A DNA stretch of 64,000 nt from Epiperipatus broadwayi (lineage: Eukaryota; Onychophora; Udeonychophora; Euonychophora; Peripatidae): assembly GCA_028023455.1 (NCBI GenBank), contig JAQFVV010006199.1:4724972-4788971 (forward strand). Direction: 5' to 3'. Below, piece by piece: positions 1-12,853 of the stretch. How positions within the stretch are numbered: the first letter of the stretch is position 1; every line of letters begins with the position of its first letter. The translations under genes were made by a program, and so were the position numbers. Under the pieces are notes generated by a model. That model was not told where the DNA came from. It worked only from the letters and a program-made list of their open reading frames with translations, and made no database searches.

Positions 1-790
1 AGTCGTTTAGTAAAATGTTTTGTGATGCATCTTGTAACCATAGTGCTATATTTAAAGGAAGCATGTTTTTTAGTTTAAATGAAGAGCTTTTAATCAATGT
101 CTTTAACCCTTTTAACATAAGCAATCGTTTTAAAATGTAAGTATTAAAAAAATATATCTGTGATTATTATTGATCACATAATAAAATAATCAAAATAAGA
201 TTACGTTTTGCTTTAAAAATTTATTTTTTATAAAAAGATTGAAACGATGGAAACTTCAAAATGTACATCATATTATTAATGATTGCATATTTATTTATAG
301 CATAGTTTTATTAATATTCATATAAGAATTGTAATCAAAATGTTTGTATATACATTAGTTGTATATTTAAACGACCATGAACAAAACAATTATCTGTTGA
401 TAACACGTTTAATAGGCAACCATTTTATTAGTACCCATGTACTTAATAATAACTAATTCAAAAAATATAATGGTATATTGAATGAAATAAAAGTAAAAAA
501 TATAACCACCTGTATGTTTTACGTTTTATATGGCGAAAAGGATTTAACTTATTCACTTCTTGAAAGTATTGTTTAAATTTCTAATGATGTTTCTAGATTT
601 AAAAATATTTTGCAGAAAATGAAACGCATTAATAGTTTTCCTTAGTATTGTTTTACGATGATCAGAGTGTCTCTTCTAAAAATAATTTAAAATTAGTTAA
701 AAGACTGTTAAGCAAGGAATTAATATTTTTAGTTTGCATTATTCTTATTTTTGTTCACAAGAATAAATATATTTCCATTTACAAGAACTT
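1..790. other. AT-rich spacer, no gene seen
   Basis: AT-rich DNA with stop codons in all frames. I see no conserved coding motif, RNA gene or repeat boundary in it. Confidence 0.6.
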
Positions 791-796
791 ATTTTG

Positions 797-1208
797 AACT
801 CAGACTTTCACACGACCCTCAACCCCTCAACCATCCATGCTATCTCACACTGCTGATACCCTTGATCACACACATGTCGAAAAGATAAATAATCGCCAAT
901 ATACGTATTTCGTGCTAAACCAGCACTCCTCAGTTGCTCCAGATTATCATCTACATATATATAATCAAAACTGCGGTGGATTGGTTTGAAGTCTGTCCAT
1001 TAAATTATGAAGATTGGCTATCTTAATATAAGCTGAGCTTTGATTGTATATATATAAGTGGGGATGATAATCTGGACCAACTGTTGAGTGCTGATTTAGC
1101 ATGAAATACTTATATTGGTGATTATTTATCTTTTTGACATGTGTGTCATTATGTGTATCAGTGGTATGATAGCATGGATGGTTGAGAGTCATGTGAAAGT
1201 CTGAGTCC
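797..1208. repeat. Foldback repeat with ~175-bp arms (family F)
   Basis: Bases 797-972 and 1036-1208 are imperfect reverse complements, separated by about 63 bp. The arms share blocks such as CAGACTTTCACA, CAACCATCCATGCTATC and AAAAGATAAATAATC. Single-arm relatives lie near 25955-26045 and, more diverged, near 58988-59075, so this is a dispersed family. It may be a foldback/MITE-type element or two head-to-head insertions; no transposase is visible. The 81-codon minus-strand ORF inside it looks like chance. Confidence 0.75.
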
Positions 1209-1219
1209 AAACCTCCTAT

Positions 1220-2215
1220 ATATTACATATATAAGTGCAGGTATGAAAAGCCTGTACTATAGAAAAAAAAATCGTATTTCGAACTTATTTTGTAATACAT
1301 AGTCTGTCAGTATTGGTTTTATATAAACTGTGAATAAACAAAACTCACCCAAGTACAGTTAAATATTTATTCAACATATATACAAATGTGTTTACATATA
1401 TTACAATAACAACTGGTATATTGTATAACACTTCTAGCTACACAATGACACCTTGTTCCAAGTTAGGTTCCAATTTTAGCAGCTCCCAGTTCAACATAAA
1501 CTTGACTCACTGTCTTAATAATGATATGGACAATATGCATACTGCAGTTTAATTAACTCTTGACAATTTTTTTGTTGTTGACTCGCTTGATGTCCAAAGG
1601 CTAAGCATTTTATTATTAGATTATTTGCCTTAACAGGGGCAAAATGGATTTATTGAATACATTCATCTACTGACACATTTCTAATCATTAGTTAAATCAT
1701 CTCTCCATTCATTCATTGGTTAATTTTATCTATCTATCAATTCATTAGTTAATTGCAATGAATTCTGTATCTAAGTAAGTGCATTATTTGAAGGTAAAGT
1801 GACCCATAACATCTGTCTTGCTGACTAAAATTAATCCTGGAGAATATAATCATTGAGATGCACAAGAGTACATTATTGTAGTTTCCAGAATTTTTTAGGT
1901 TTGATGTCTTTTAATAGAGAGGTAACATTTTCATATCACAAATCAGGTGTCTTTAGTTGTAGAATCTTGTAGTTAGTGGCCCATAATTTAACCTGTGCCT
2001 GTGGTGTTGCTGATCAATAGATTTTTGTATAACTATTTCCTGCAATCATTTTGTTTTGATCACAACTGCTGAAACACATCACATGTGACATAAAATTTGG
2101 ATGTCTATATGCACTTTAGTACTTCTATTTTAAACATTTTTTATTAGACCAATAACTGACAAGTTAGTTGTCAGAGTTCTGTTGAATGTAGTTTAGCTAA
2201 CACTTAGACATTAAC
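1220..2215. other. AT-rich spacer, no gene seen
   Basis: No convincing coding, RNA or repeat signal. Short ATTCATT/TTAATT-type simple sequence occurs near 1690-1760. Confidence 0.5.
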
Positions 2216-2219
2216 TGTG

Positions 2220-3330
2220 GTTAGCATTGTCACAGGCCAGAGATTTAGCACAGGAGAGGGGGAACACACCTCACTACAGTTGGATCTAGTTTCTTGTGGT
2301 AGGATGCTGTCAATGATGTGATGAATTACTTAACCTATGATGGTATCTATCTTCAATGGGCTAGCTCTATGTTTACACATTAAATTTAGATACAATTTGG
2401 ACTTGTTCATCCATACCTCACCCTTTCTTTGGTCTTCATTATGTCTCAGTATTCATACTCAGGGAGAAATCTGCCTTCAGCTCTCTTCAGGGGTAAATTT
2501 ACATTAGATAGCAACTATCACACCTCTATATAGGTTTCAATTGTTTTAAAGATGTTATGTAAGAGTGAGGTATATGTGTGTATTTATATACTTGAATATC
2601 AGTTGATGGATGAATGCATAAATGATTTTGATAAACTAGAGACCAGTTTAATGTAGATCAAGTTAACAATGTTTATTAAATAAAAAAAAACAAAAAGATT
2701 TAAAACTCTTTAACAAGATGATGTAGTGTAATTGTGTGTATAAAGGATGGATTTCTACTATATATACCATTGAATGTGTTCATTATTTCAAACCCTTACC
2801 AATGGTAGAAATACATAGCATAGCACTAATTATTTACAAAGCAAAAAATAAAAAATAAAAATTATTACATTGCCCATAAAACTAACTAGCTAATTCACAA
2901 TATTTTATAGGTATATCTCTAGTAGTCTTGCTGTCCAATTCAAATTAGTGATGTTCCATCTTTTGGGGACCTCCCTACCTATGTGTGATTTCCTATGGTT
3001 GACAGGAAAGAACATCTGCATAAGAAGATTTATCATGCATACCAAAAATAAATATAAATGATTGTTAGTTAACAATAAACAAATAATATGAACTCTTGCC
3101 TTGTAATAAATCTATGTACTTAATATGAAATAATCTTAAAGATCTTACCTCATTCCATATCATGATGAACCATGTAAAATTGCTATGGGGGGAAAGCTCA
3201 TCTAAACTTTATTTCATATAGAATTTTTTTGTCTAAATCCCCCTAGTGTAGGACATTTGGTGTTCCTTTTGGCATTATGCAGGTTAGTAGATTAAGTCAT
3301 TGTGCTTCCATGGTTAGGACAGTACCACTG
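2220..3330 (+). repeat. Dispersed repeat family X, copy 1
   Basis: About 1.1 kb is related to 52580-53720 in the same orientation. Matching landmarks occur in the same order: AGGAGAGGGGG near the start, CTCTCTTCAGGG, CTTCTATATA/CCTCTATATA, and GCACTAA..ATTTACAAA. Copies are diverged (many substitutions and small indels), so it is old. No protein-coding capacity is visible; class unknown. Confidence 0.6.
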
Positions 3331-3973
3331 ACACATAGCACTGTTAATTTAGCCAGAATACATTGCACAATAGTTCATAACAGATTAAATTTTTATTGAT
3401 TTGCTATTTGGAATATAATGGCTTATATGTAAAGAAAAAATACTTCATCATTTTGTTTAAATGCTGGTGATGTTCTATTTCTTTTCTATCCATGTTTGAA
3501 TAATAGTCTAATTTCTCGAATATCAAATCAAAATCAGTTCAGTTATTTTATTAAACCACACAAATTTATCAAACTCTTATCAATTTAAATGTCGGGTGTA
3601 ATTTCTTATGGCTTTGTGATAAAAAACTTATATAAATAATTCAACAGATTTGAACAAGTCATTCATATTCTGCATTTGAACATTTAGTCTTAGGATGTTA
3701 ACTTTATATAGTTAATGCATTATTTGAAAAATAACAAAAGATGATGGAAATAAACTTGTTTTGCTTTTGTACCATGCTTAGTTTCCAGTGTTTGGTATAC
3801 TAGCTTTTCCATTTCTTTTGACATTACTATGGCTGCCTATTGTTGTGCATATTATATTGGTTGTAGTTAAAAATAAAATTATGTAACAGAATTCTAATTT
3901 TATTTTCTGCACTTGGTTGCCTAGTTATTGGCTTGACATTGAGTCATCATTATGTTTACTAAGTTTATGTCAT

Positions 3974-4107
3974 CTCAATTCATGATGTACAATACATTGA
4001 TAATTAGTTTATTGTTGGTATATATGTATATATACTCAATTCATGATATACAATACATTGATAATTAGTTATATTGTTGGTATATATATATATATATATA
4101 TATATAT
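3974..4107. repeat. 61-bp tandem duplication followed by (TA)n
   Basis: Unit 3974-4034 is repeated almost exactly at 4035-4095 (shared start CTCAATTCATGAT, shared end ATTGTTGGTATATA). It runs into a TA dinucleotide tract ending near 4107. This looks like slippage or unequal exchange at a TA-rich site. Confidence 0.8.
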
Positions 4108-4109
4108 GA

Positions 4110-7100
4110 TTTCTTTAACTGGGCTTTTATTTTTCATTAAATAAAAGAAATTACTTCATTGTGACATTTGTTTAGCTTAGTATTTAAGAAATCAAACATT
4201 TTATATATAAGTATGCTTAAAAGAAAGGATAGTATATATTCAATCACCTATTAGTTAAGCTTATGTTTTGAATGGGTTTGGTTTGGTGGTGTGGATAAAT
4301 ATAGGCTGGTATTCATTAGGATTATAAGTTACTCTTACGGCATAGTGTGTTACACTAATATTATACTGACAGGACAGATGTTTTAGCTATCTGTGTTAGC
4401 TTTGTAAAGCAAGATTTTATTTTTTGAACTAATCTTTCAGTTTAACCACTGGTGGGCTAAACAGTATTTTTATTCTATTGTCAGTAAAAAATTGTCTGAC
4501 AGACAAGAGATAAAGGTTGTGTTCTTGTCTGAAATCATAGCTTTAAGCAGAGCATGGATAGCCAATAGCCTGCTATGAAGTTCATCACTTGCTATGGACC
4601 TTAGGGTTAATACTGCCACTACTTCCAAGTCACTTACAATGTGCTTCAACTAATATTAATAAGAGTTTGCCCCTTCATGCATTAATATGGTCGACATAAA
4701 CTCTGATCAAGGAATCATTAGATTCAGGAAACTGATCAGTTTTGTTTCATGCTGGTATGTTTTAGTTTATCTTTCAATGACAGCAGTGATGGATTTGAAA
4801 ATCAATGTCAAAGTCCAATGTAGAATGTCAGATGAGATTTAACTAACATTTTCATTCTGAATATTATGGGGTCTCCATTATTTAGAATCTTAAGCACTTC
4901 AGATTTATCAGCTGGTGGAAACACAAGTTTTGATTCCCAGCTAATGCAGCTATTTTCAACTAAATAGTCTAATGTTCCAATGCAGTAAGTTAGAAGCAGC
5001 TCATGAGGGTTTTTTGTCCAGCTTATTTTGATTCATATCAGTAACCTTTGGAATCTAGGATGGCCCATGGTGTCAAGTGCAACTAATTTATTGTTAACTG
5101 GTGCATTTAATTTTGATTCTATCATATTTGTTGATCAAATGTACGAAATTTACTTTGTTTGCAGCTTCTGCAGGCAATCAATGTATACATGGAGAATTTG
5201 TTTCCCTCTATATGTTTCAGTTTAAAATCATAGCCTATTAAAAGATTGAACCACCTCAGCATTCATGGTACAGCATGCTGAGAGATTACTTTATTAGATG
5301 CAAATTTTTTCATTAATGATATATTATCTGTCTATATTATGAATGATCAACCATAAAGATAATCATGAAAGTGATCAAGACTAAGGCTTTTCTGTCAATC
5401 TGAACAAAGTTAGTAAAATATATAATAATGACCAAATACATTCATGAATAAAAACAAATATTTTTTATATTGAACTTTCATGCATATATATGTTATACAT
5501 GCACTCAAAATTTTATTATGGTACACTAATACCCTTTAAAGGTCTTGATACTATTTTAACTTACCTTAACAATGATGTATTATGTATGCAGCAAAATTTA
5601 AGTAAATATTCTAATTATTCTGATGCACTAATATCCATAAATGCATCAATAGTATTTTAATGTATTTTTAATACAATGTAGTATGTAATATTCACTAAGG
5701 ATGTAACCTCAAGAAAGTGTGTGTAAAAATGCGATAGTAAGGACCTCTACAATGTAGTATGTAACAAGTATCATATTATGTTCATAAATTATTTTATAGA
5801 ATGTTCTATGTTGATTTGGATACTGATTGCACTTCAAGCTTCAGACAGCTAAATAAATTTTTATTATTTTTTTTTAGTTGACAAATACAAATATTATTTA
5901 CATATTCATAATAAAATGTAAACAGTCTTTTTTTCTCTTCGACTATTGATTTGTGGCAATGAAGATTTCCTTTCAGTATCTGGTACAACAAATATGCTCA
6001 TAACCAAATAATAGAAATAGCAGAGATGGCACGTCCATTTCTTGAAATAGTTTATATCTCTAACAGCTTAATGAAAAAGTAAGAATTAATAAAGTAGTTA
6101 ATTTAGGTAGATCGAACAACTAGAGATATCTATTAATGTTAATGTTACTTAGAGTTCTATAAATACTGTTGAAAGCTGTAAACAGTTATTATATTTTTTT
6201 TACATTTAACTTACAAACATTATTTGTTTAAGATGAAGTCTTATAAGTTTTCCTGGAATAAATTGTTTAGAATGATGAAGTTAATAATTTTTCATGGATG
6301 TTTTTTCAGGTGTTTAATGATGATATAATAAATGGCTAAAAATTTGAGATTCACTTTGATTTTTTTTTTTATCCAATCATATTTTTTTGTTTTACTAAAT
6401 AAAAATGACATATAATCAATATTTACTTGTATGAAATGATAATCTAATTTATAACCTTTATTGTGTCATCATATCTGGTTACAAGATTAATCATACAAAC
6501 CTTAAAGTGAATTCTAAAATTACATTTTAGCAAAAGTTTTCCTTTTCTAAATATTAATCTAAAATTTCCCACTTGCTGCAGAGCAATTTTTGACTTAGAA
6601 TAAATAAATGAATAATTTTTTCAAATATAAATGTAACCTTTAAATAAAAAATCAGGGAATTATCTCAACTACACACAGAGGTTGTTCTTTATAATGCATT
6701 TATAATAATACTTTCTTCCGTTTTTTTTTTTTATTGATGTGTCATTAAAATAAATATATTAGCTGAAAATAAAGCTTAATAGAAGAATAATGTAATAACC
6801 TTGTATGTACAATTAACTTGCTATTGTTTCATTACACTGAAGTTCTATTTTAAATGTTTGCATAGCTAATTGAATATCTGTATAAGTATATTCCCCATTT
6901 ACATATTGAACCGGATTGATATCCGATTCAATGGTGTTATTACAAAAATAAAAATTATTAAGCTTTTAATTTTCATTAAACGTTTAATGTTTAAATTTTT
7001 ATTATTATTTATAAAGAGTACCACCTACTCTTTTATATTTAAAATAGATTGTTTTAATGTTTTTAAAATTGTTTTTAAAATAGTTTTCTTATAGAGCTTG

Positions 7101-7185
7101 TTTTTACTTTTTTTAAAATCAATTTGATTAAAAACAAGCTGGCTAGCCAATTACATTCCTGTTGCATTTATTTTAAGCACTGTAA
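4110..7185. other. AT-rich spacer, no gene seen
   Basis: Short ORFs of 60-75 codons occur (for example 5028-5225 and 6870-7094). They lack recognisable domains, have AT-driven composition and are best treated as chance. No RNA gene or element boundary is recognised. Confidence 0.5.
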
Positions 7186-7878
7186 ACTCATTCTAAAAGC
7201 GGAGATTTGATTTATGTTGTTGTTTTATAATAATCCCTGGGTGGAATTCTTAGATTAGATTGAGCAGGAGATTAATATTTTTCCTGCCTTAGGCATAGAA
7301 TTCAACAACAAGGCTAGTTTTTGCGGGAAATGGAGTGAGGTATAAATAGCTCTGGAAATTTGGAGAGTGGTTATTTATTCTTAACTAGACAATCTGTTTC
7401 TCAAATGAAAGTTTGTATTCTTTTACACACTTTGATTGCAGCCTGCTGTGATCCAGAGTTTTGATAGCAGTTCGGACATTTAATTCCTGCTAAAAATTTA
7501 CAATTATTAACAAACTTCATTGCTGTACCAGATGTCAAAATCTACTGCTCTGAGTTTTGCCATTATCAGAATGTCTTGCTAATTTAACTCAATAGATGGA
7601 CACATGCCTGCCAACTCTCCTTCAACCCTGCAATGAACACCTAAAATAAACAAGACCCCACTGCCTCTACCTTGCCACTGTCAAAGGATCTGAAAATGGA
7701 CTAAAATACCCTCTATGCGAACTGTGCTTGAACATCAGGTACAATTTTCTTTTATTCTGCCCAGGGTAAATTTATTTTAATTAAATATCCACTCAGTCTA
7801 ATTATAAATCTGTATTCCTAAGCAATATGTAACCTCACATTTAATATTTGTTGTGATTTCTTGTATTTCGCAGTGTGT

Positions 7879-7906
7879 CTTGGAATCTTAGTTTTAAGAT
7901 TCCAAG
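7879..7906. repeat. Perfect 12-bp hairpin inside repeat Y
   Basis: CTTGGAATCTTA and its exact reverse complement are separated by GTTT. The inverted repeat-Y copy carries the same perfect hairpin at 34224-34251 while the flanking sequence has diverged. Confidence 0.8.
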
Positions 7907-8613
7907 TTTGCTTCCAATTTTTGTTTATTGGAGAGTGACATGTGAGTTTTTACATTTTTATGCCTAAAATTTTTTATAAATGCTTTAGCAGTCATGTATA
8001 TTTTAAATGCTTGCCTGTCATTCATTATTTTAGTAGCAAATAATTAATTTTAAACACTGTGTTTGTGCTTTTGCAAACCTCCAAAAATATTTTGGCTGGT
8101 GACTTTATTGTCCCAATTTTCCGCAGGTGGGGATTTTATTTCTTATATCTCTGAAAGTGGAAACACAAATTGTTTTTCTTTGTAATGTTATAAGTCACCA
8201 GCAGAAAGATAATATTTATCCCATTGTAAATCACAGGTGAGAGAGACTTTTGCTGCTAAAGTATTTATAGCTTTCATATTTTCGTACTCATGTGGACTCT
8301 CCGATAGATTTATTTTGTATTTACGTATAGCTTAAAATGTATCAGAGCATGTACTCAAAACTTGTGTCATAAATTTAATTCTTAATTATAATTATTTGTA
8401 ATTCATTTTCTTTAATTGTTGGGGCAGATGTAACTGTTTTTCTAATGATTTACTTGTCTCCTATTGAGACCTTTAATTATTATACTTAGAGTAGTTTTTC
8501 ACCTATCGTTTGGTTGGGGATTCACCAGTTTTAATTGTTTTCTTTTCATTTTAAATTATATTTTTCAGTTGTTCTTGGGGTAAATCAATCACCTTTATTT
8601 TAAATGTAATAAT

Positions 8614-8617
8614 AGGT
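8614..8617. repeat. Target-site duplication AGGT (left)
   Basis: AGGT directly precedes the 5' LTR and is repeated directly after the 3' LTR at 18623-18626. A 4-bp duplication is usual for Ty3/gypsy integrases. Confidence 0.8.
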
Positions 8618-11106
8618 TGAAACAGTGAGATTCGTATTCGAATCTCAAGTTTCACCTTTTTCTGTCGTCTCTCACTGACCGGGCTATCCCACCCAAATTT
8701 AAACTTTTTGGTATCGAATTGTGTGTGTAACAATATTAAAAATGTATAAATATATGTAGAATTCAACATAAACACGCACACATTTCGATCTCAAATTAAG
8801 CACAATAAATACGGATAAAATAATATAATTTAGATTCCTTTTAGTTAAATAAATTTTGTGTAATAATAATCATTTATTTTGAATTTTATAAAGTTCGTAT
8901 TTGTTGTTTAGTTTAAATTTCGTTAAATAATAATTCTAACAAAATCTGATGCATTAATTAATTAAAGTTAAAATAATTTTATTCCCTTTTGTCTTTGAAA
9001 ATTTAAAAGCATCGGTCAGTGATAGATAATAAATTAATTATAGCAAAATTCCAAAAGAATGTAATTAACGAATGTAAAGAAAAACAAACAATAGCACAGC
9101 AAATTTCTTTCTAATTAAAACCAGCAGAGCATTGATTATCCTGAGGGCAAGATAAATAAAACCTAAAAATATCTCAACAGAAAAAATTAAAAGATCAAGA
9201 TAAGAAAAAGGAGGCCATCTTAGACTTGCTGGAGACTTTCACTTGAATTTTAGCTTTGCTCTCGAGTGGAGTGTCTAAAATATCTTAAATAAATTAATAC
9301 TGCAAGGTATGACTGAGTAAGCACCGAAATTATTCTCCATCGGGAGATGGCCCACCATATGCCGAGCTTCACCTTGCCCATCGCAAAAACACCAAAATGA
9401 TCTGCTGCCTGAAATAAACAAGAAAGCCGCTGCTGTTAAAAATCAATAAAACAACATGCCCAGGACAAGAAAGAAAACTTCTAATTACGAACAATCTGCT
9501 ATTAAACCAATGGACGAACACCTCTTATAAAACAGGTACCTGTGTGTGTATTCCAAATTATAGAGTACTCTAGTAATAATAAGCTATAGCTCATCTCCTA
9601 TTATTGTATAACTTCTAAATGTTAAAATTGTAAATTTGTGAAACTAAAATTTGAGAATTAATGTAATTTGTAAATTTCTCGCATAATCTAGCTTACCCCC
9701 CCTCTATCCTTCTTAGGTGTATATTCTCAAATCTACACTTTATTTATAATTATCATTGAAATATTTACCTTCTCACAATTGTCTTATTTTAAAGCTAAAT
9801 CCATAATCGCTTGAACAGTGAATGCGTGTCGAATTGTCATTAATATTTGCTTTATAAATAACTTAAATTTCATATAAATCGACACGCATTCAAAGAATCA
9901 GTTATTGTAATGCAGGGTCTACTACTCCGTAATAGCTGGCATACTCGCTGTAATAATTCCCTTTTTAGATATTTTTTTTATTATTAAATGTTAATGAATA
10001 ATTATGTAAATTTCATTTCTTTGAGAGTCACCAATTTTCTTTCAGTCAACGTTGATAATGTTGGGCCGAGTGTGAAATCTAGTTAAATATTACCACAATC
10101 TTTTAGATATTATACATGTGTTATGTTTTGAAGCCCCGATGGCTCGTTCCACGCTGTGAATACTCCGGATTCTGTAGGGTTGAATTAACCCCAGTCATCC
10201 TACACAAGCGGACATGATAATGTTCCTGTAGGGCTTGACGACCGTCACGCAGCCAGCTGGCAAATTGCAACACGGACCGCTTGTCCCTGGTTATGCTCAT
10301 GTGACACCTTACCTCTTCGGGTTGCGGCAGAGACCAACCCGAAACCCTTATAACTTATTCATGGCATTGCAGTTTCAGCGCTGCCATTTTACATTGCCCT
10401 TCTAAAGTGTACCACGTGTTCTTTTATTTAGTTTATTATTCTCTCTATCACTCCGCCTCAGCATTATCTTCGTCATATACTCTCAAATAAATGTTTGCCT
10501 TAGTCGTAAAATAAATAATTTATTAAATAAATGTATGTCCACCGTTACTGATGACTCTTGCAGTGCAAAATATAAATTCCTTACAGCACGCATTAGAAAT
10601 ACTCACTCGAGAACCCTAGGTAGCTAGATTACGCCTTCATATAAATAAATGCTCCTTATAAATAAATGTATTTTTATATATAATAATCTTGCCAATTAGC
10701 TGTTGAGACATTGAATTTAAAATATGATTAATAACATTAATAATGTTTTCTTTTATTAAATACATAAATAAATAATTCTAACTATACGTTTGTAGTTAAG
10801 TTTTCATTTATTCGATGCCCATTATAGACATTTCCTCGATTATATATGATAATAATATTCGTTTAATTGTTGGCCAACTCGGAAACAAAACCCATGAATC
10901 TTGTGCATCTCCCTGACCACCATGCCTAAAGAAGTGTTTCCTTATGTTGCATCAGAGGCGTTATTCCGTAGATTGTATTGTGGAACCGATAAACTATGTT
11001 CGAACTCAGTATTACCATTGGCTTCGCTACTCGATGGTGCTGCTGTTCTGTGTGGTGGTCGAATTCTGCAATATGTTAACGAGATACACGTGTTTTGACT
11101 GTTACA
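8618..11106 (+). repeat. 5' LTR (2489 bp)
   Basis: Near-identical to 16135-18622. It is unusually long for a Ty3/gypsy LTR. It contains a GC-rich island at about 10130-10345 in otherwise AT-rich sequence, a perfect 13-bp inverted repeat (GAATGCGTGTCGA, 9820-9832 against 9879-9891) and a 9-bp GC-rich hairpin (10316-10324 against 10335-10343). Several TATAAA and AATAAA words occur; I cannot tell which act as promoter or polyadenylation signal. A 58-codon ORF from the ATG at 10922 is open in both LTRs, but length and identity between LTRs make that weak evidence. Confidence 0.95.
10130..10345. promoter_or_regulatory. GC-rich structured island in the 5' LTR
   Basis: Base composition changes sharply here. 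The segment holds short inverted repeats (TGTAGG..CCTACA; GGTTGAATTAACC; TTCGGGTTG..CAACCCGAA). The same structures are kept in the 3' LTR (for example 17831-17839 against 17850-17858). A promoter, RNA-packaging or RNA-stability role is inference only. Confidence 0.35.
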
Positions 11107-11659
11107 TAGTTAAATTTTTTTTTTAGCGTTTGGCGCTTTGAGCATAAAACCCATAGATACCCTGAGCAAAAATAACGCAGATAAATTTCTTTAGCGTTCG
11201 TTGCCGAGTTGGCTAATTATTCTATATATATACGATTTTGTTTTGATAAAAATAATGAAAAAAAAAAAGTAAATCGAGCAAAATAATGTGGGTCGAGTGA
11301 ATGAAAGGACAGCAGGCATAATAACAAATTTAAGGAAAGCAGGGATGTGTGTGTAATGTAAGAAGGAACGAAATACTCGGATCTAATGAAATATCTTTTT
11401 ATATATATAATAATAGTCAGTAGCTAAATAAGACAGCAGAAGCTTATTATGTTTTTAACAATAAAATTTAGTAAAGTAAAAATATATATGTCATAGACAG
11501 CAGTGGCTTATACGCGTTACTAATAGTTAGTTATAATATATATGTTAAGCATATTAAGGGCAGCAATGTAGAATAGAGATAGGGCAAGGAAAGAGTATTA
11601 TAGGGCCAAGATACCGGTGAAGGATAGTTAAATGCTACTAGTGAAAAATAAATAAATAA
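11107..11659 (+). other. Leader between 5' LTR and gag
   Basis: About 550 bp of AT-rich untranslated leader. A candidate tRNA primer-binding site begins TGGCGCTTTG at 11131, 25 bp past the LTR. It starts with the expected TGG, but I cannot assign a tRNA, and the distance from the LTR is larger than usual. No other signal is clear. Confidence 0.4.
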
Positions 11660-12853
11660 ATGGATAAGAAAATCGAGGAAATAATCAGACAGAGTATGCA
11701 AGAAATGATAGCAAACGAAGATAGAATAACCCAAGTCAATAAAGAGGGGGAAAATATAAGGACAAAGGAGGTTAGACCTCAAAGCTATTTAGGAAAGATT
11801 ATTCAGATAAAAATCTTTAGAGGAGGGACAGGAGAAAATCCTCAAGCCCACTTAGAGAGCTTACAAAGTTTCTTTCAAGTGCATAAGGCAGAAGCAGGTG
11901 AACAGATAGCTATAGCCAGTTACCATTTACAGGGCTATGCCAAAGACTGGTGGGATCTGGTGAAATGAAAACCTAAAACTATAGAGAAGTACACAGATGC
12001 GTTAATGAAACAATATTGGAGCGACAAGCATCAAATTGATATATACAACATGCTCTGTCATGAAAAATACAGAGCAGTATCCCGAGAAACGCATGCTCAG
12101 TTTTTCCTCCGCCAAGCAAACCGATTTAAATCTCTCACGACGTTCGCATTCGCAGATAGACAGATCATTGGAACAATTCAACAAAATATGCCAGTAACTT
12201 CTCAAAAGCTGATGATCATAAGTGGTATCAAAGACATTGAAGAGATGGGAGAATTTCTTGCGGTTTTAGATGACAGCCATTGGTCTGAAAGTCTAGTAGA
12301 TCACGAATGGAAGCAGGAGACCAGACAACAGCAATCAGCGACTACTAGCAATCATAGTGAGAAAGACAGAAACCAAATGGCAACTCGATCAAACGGGACG
12401 TCAGTAAAAGATTACCAGTACCAGCATTCATCTTGCCAGCAGATGAAAGTAGTGGAGATGACTAACCTAACATCAGTCATCCAGGAAGAGGATCCCACTT
12501 GGGGACTTCAGTTTGGCCCTTGCCCAATTATTAATACAAGAATCGGGGCCTCAGTTGCACAAATTCTTTTTGACACAGGCAGCCAGATTTCCTGTGTTTC
12601 TAGAGAGTGGTTAACAAATTACGAAAAACATGGACTCATACCCAGGCTTCCCGCTCGCCCAATCCAAATGAAGCTGGCTGATGGGAGGATGACCAGAACT
12701 GAAAACTATCAAGTCTGGTTGGAAATATCAATAGGAGAAGCCAATGCAGGACACGCCTTCTTAGTGATAAGAGGACTAATTCAGGACGTGATAATTGGGT
12801 CCGACTTCTTAACCCAACATGAATGTATCCTGGACTATAAAAAAAGATACTAA
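11660..12853 (+). pseudogene. gag: Retrotransposon gag plus aspartic protease, one in-frame stop
   Basis: One reading frame of 398 codons interrupted by a TGA at 11966-11968. Before the stop is a typical retrotransposon Gag capsid-type segment: a start region rich in charged residues, then an F-x-G-G-x-x-x-E-x-P stretch and the AKDWW motif near residue 95. After the stop the same frame continues through the rest of Gag into a retropepsin-like protease with the catalytic motif LFDTGSQ (bases about 12568-12588) and the later VIIGSDFL motif. Gag would package element RNA and the protease would cut the polyprotein. I see no CCHC zinc knuckle between the capsid-like part and the protease, which is unusual for the group. 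The start ATG at 11660 is the first in the frame. The frame ends at an A7 tract, beyond which pol continues in the -1 frame. Confidence 0.85.

Larger units (their letters stand above)
7190..8617 (+). repeat. Repeat family Y, 5' part, interrupted by an LTR retrotransposon
   Basis: This segment plus 18627-19130 is collinear, in inverted orientation, with 32600-35010. Shared blocks include GGAATTCTTAGA, the hairpin at 7879-7906, GTCTCCTATTGAGAC and GTTTGGTTGG..GATTCACCAG. The retrotransposon at 8618-18622 therefore landed inside an existing repeat. I see no coding sequence in family Y and cannot assign a class. Confidence 0.7.

Noticed and set aside
797-1208. Hammerhead core in the foldback repeat (CTGATAC..GAAAA)
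   Set aside because: Conserved G8-A9 of the hammerhead core are absent in all arms.
965-1210. 81-codon ORF rich in His and Tyr
   Set aside because: Lies entirely in the foldback repeat; the related arms do not keep the frame.
10922-11098. Small protein encoded in the LTR
   Set aside because: A 58-codon ORF open in both LTRs, but the LTRs are about 98% identical, so conservation carries no information, and no domain is recognised.
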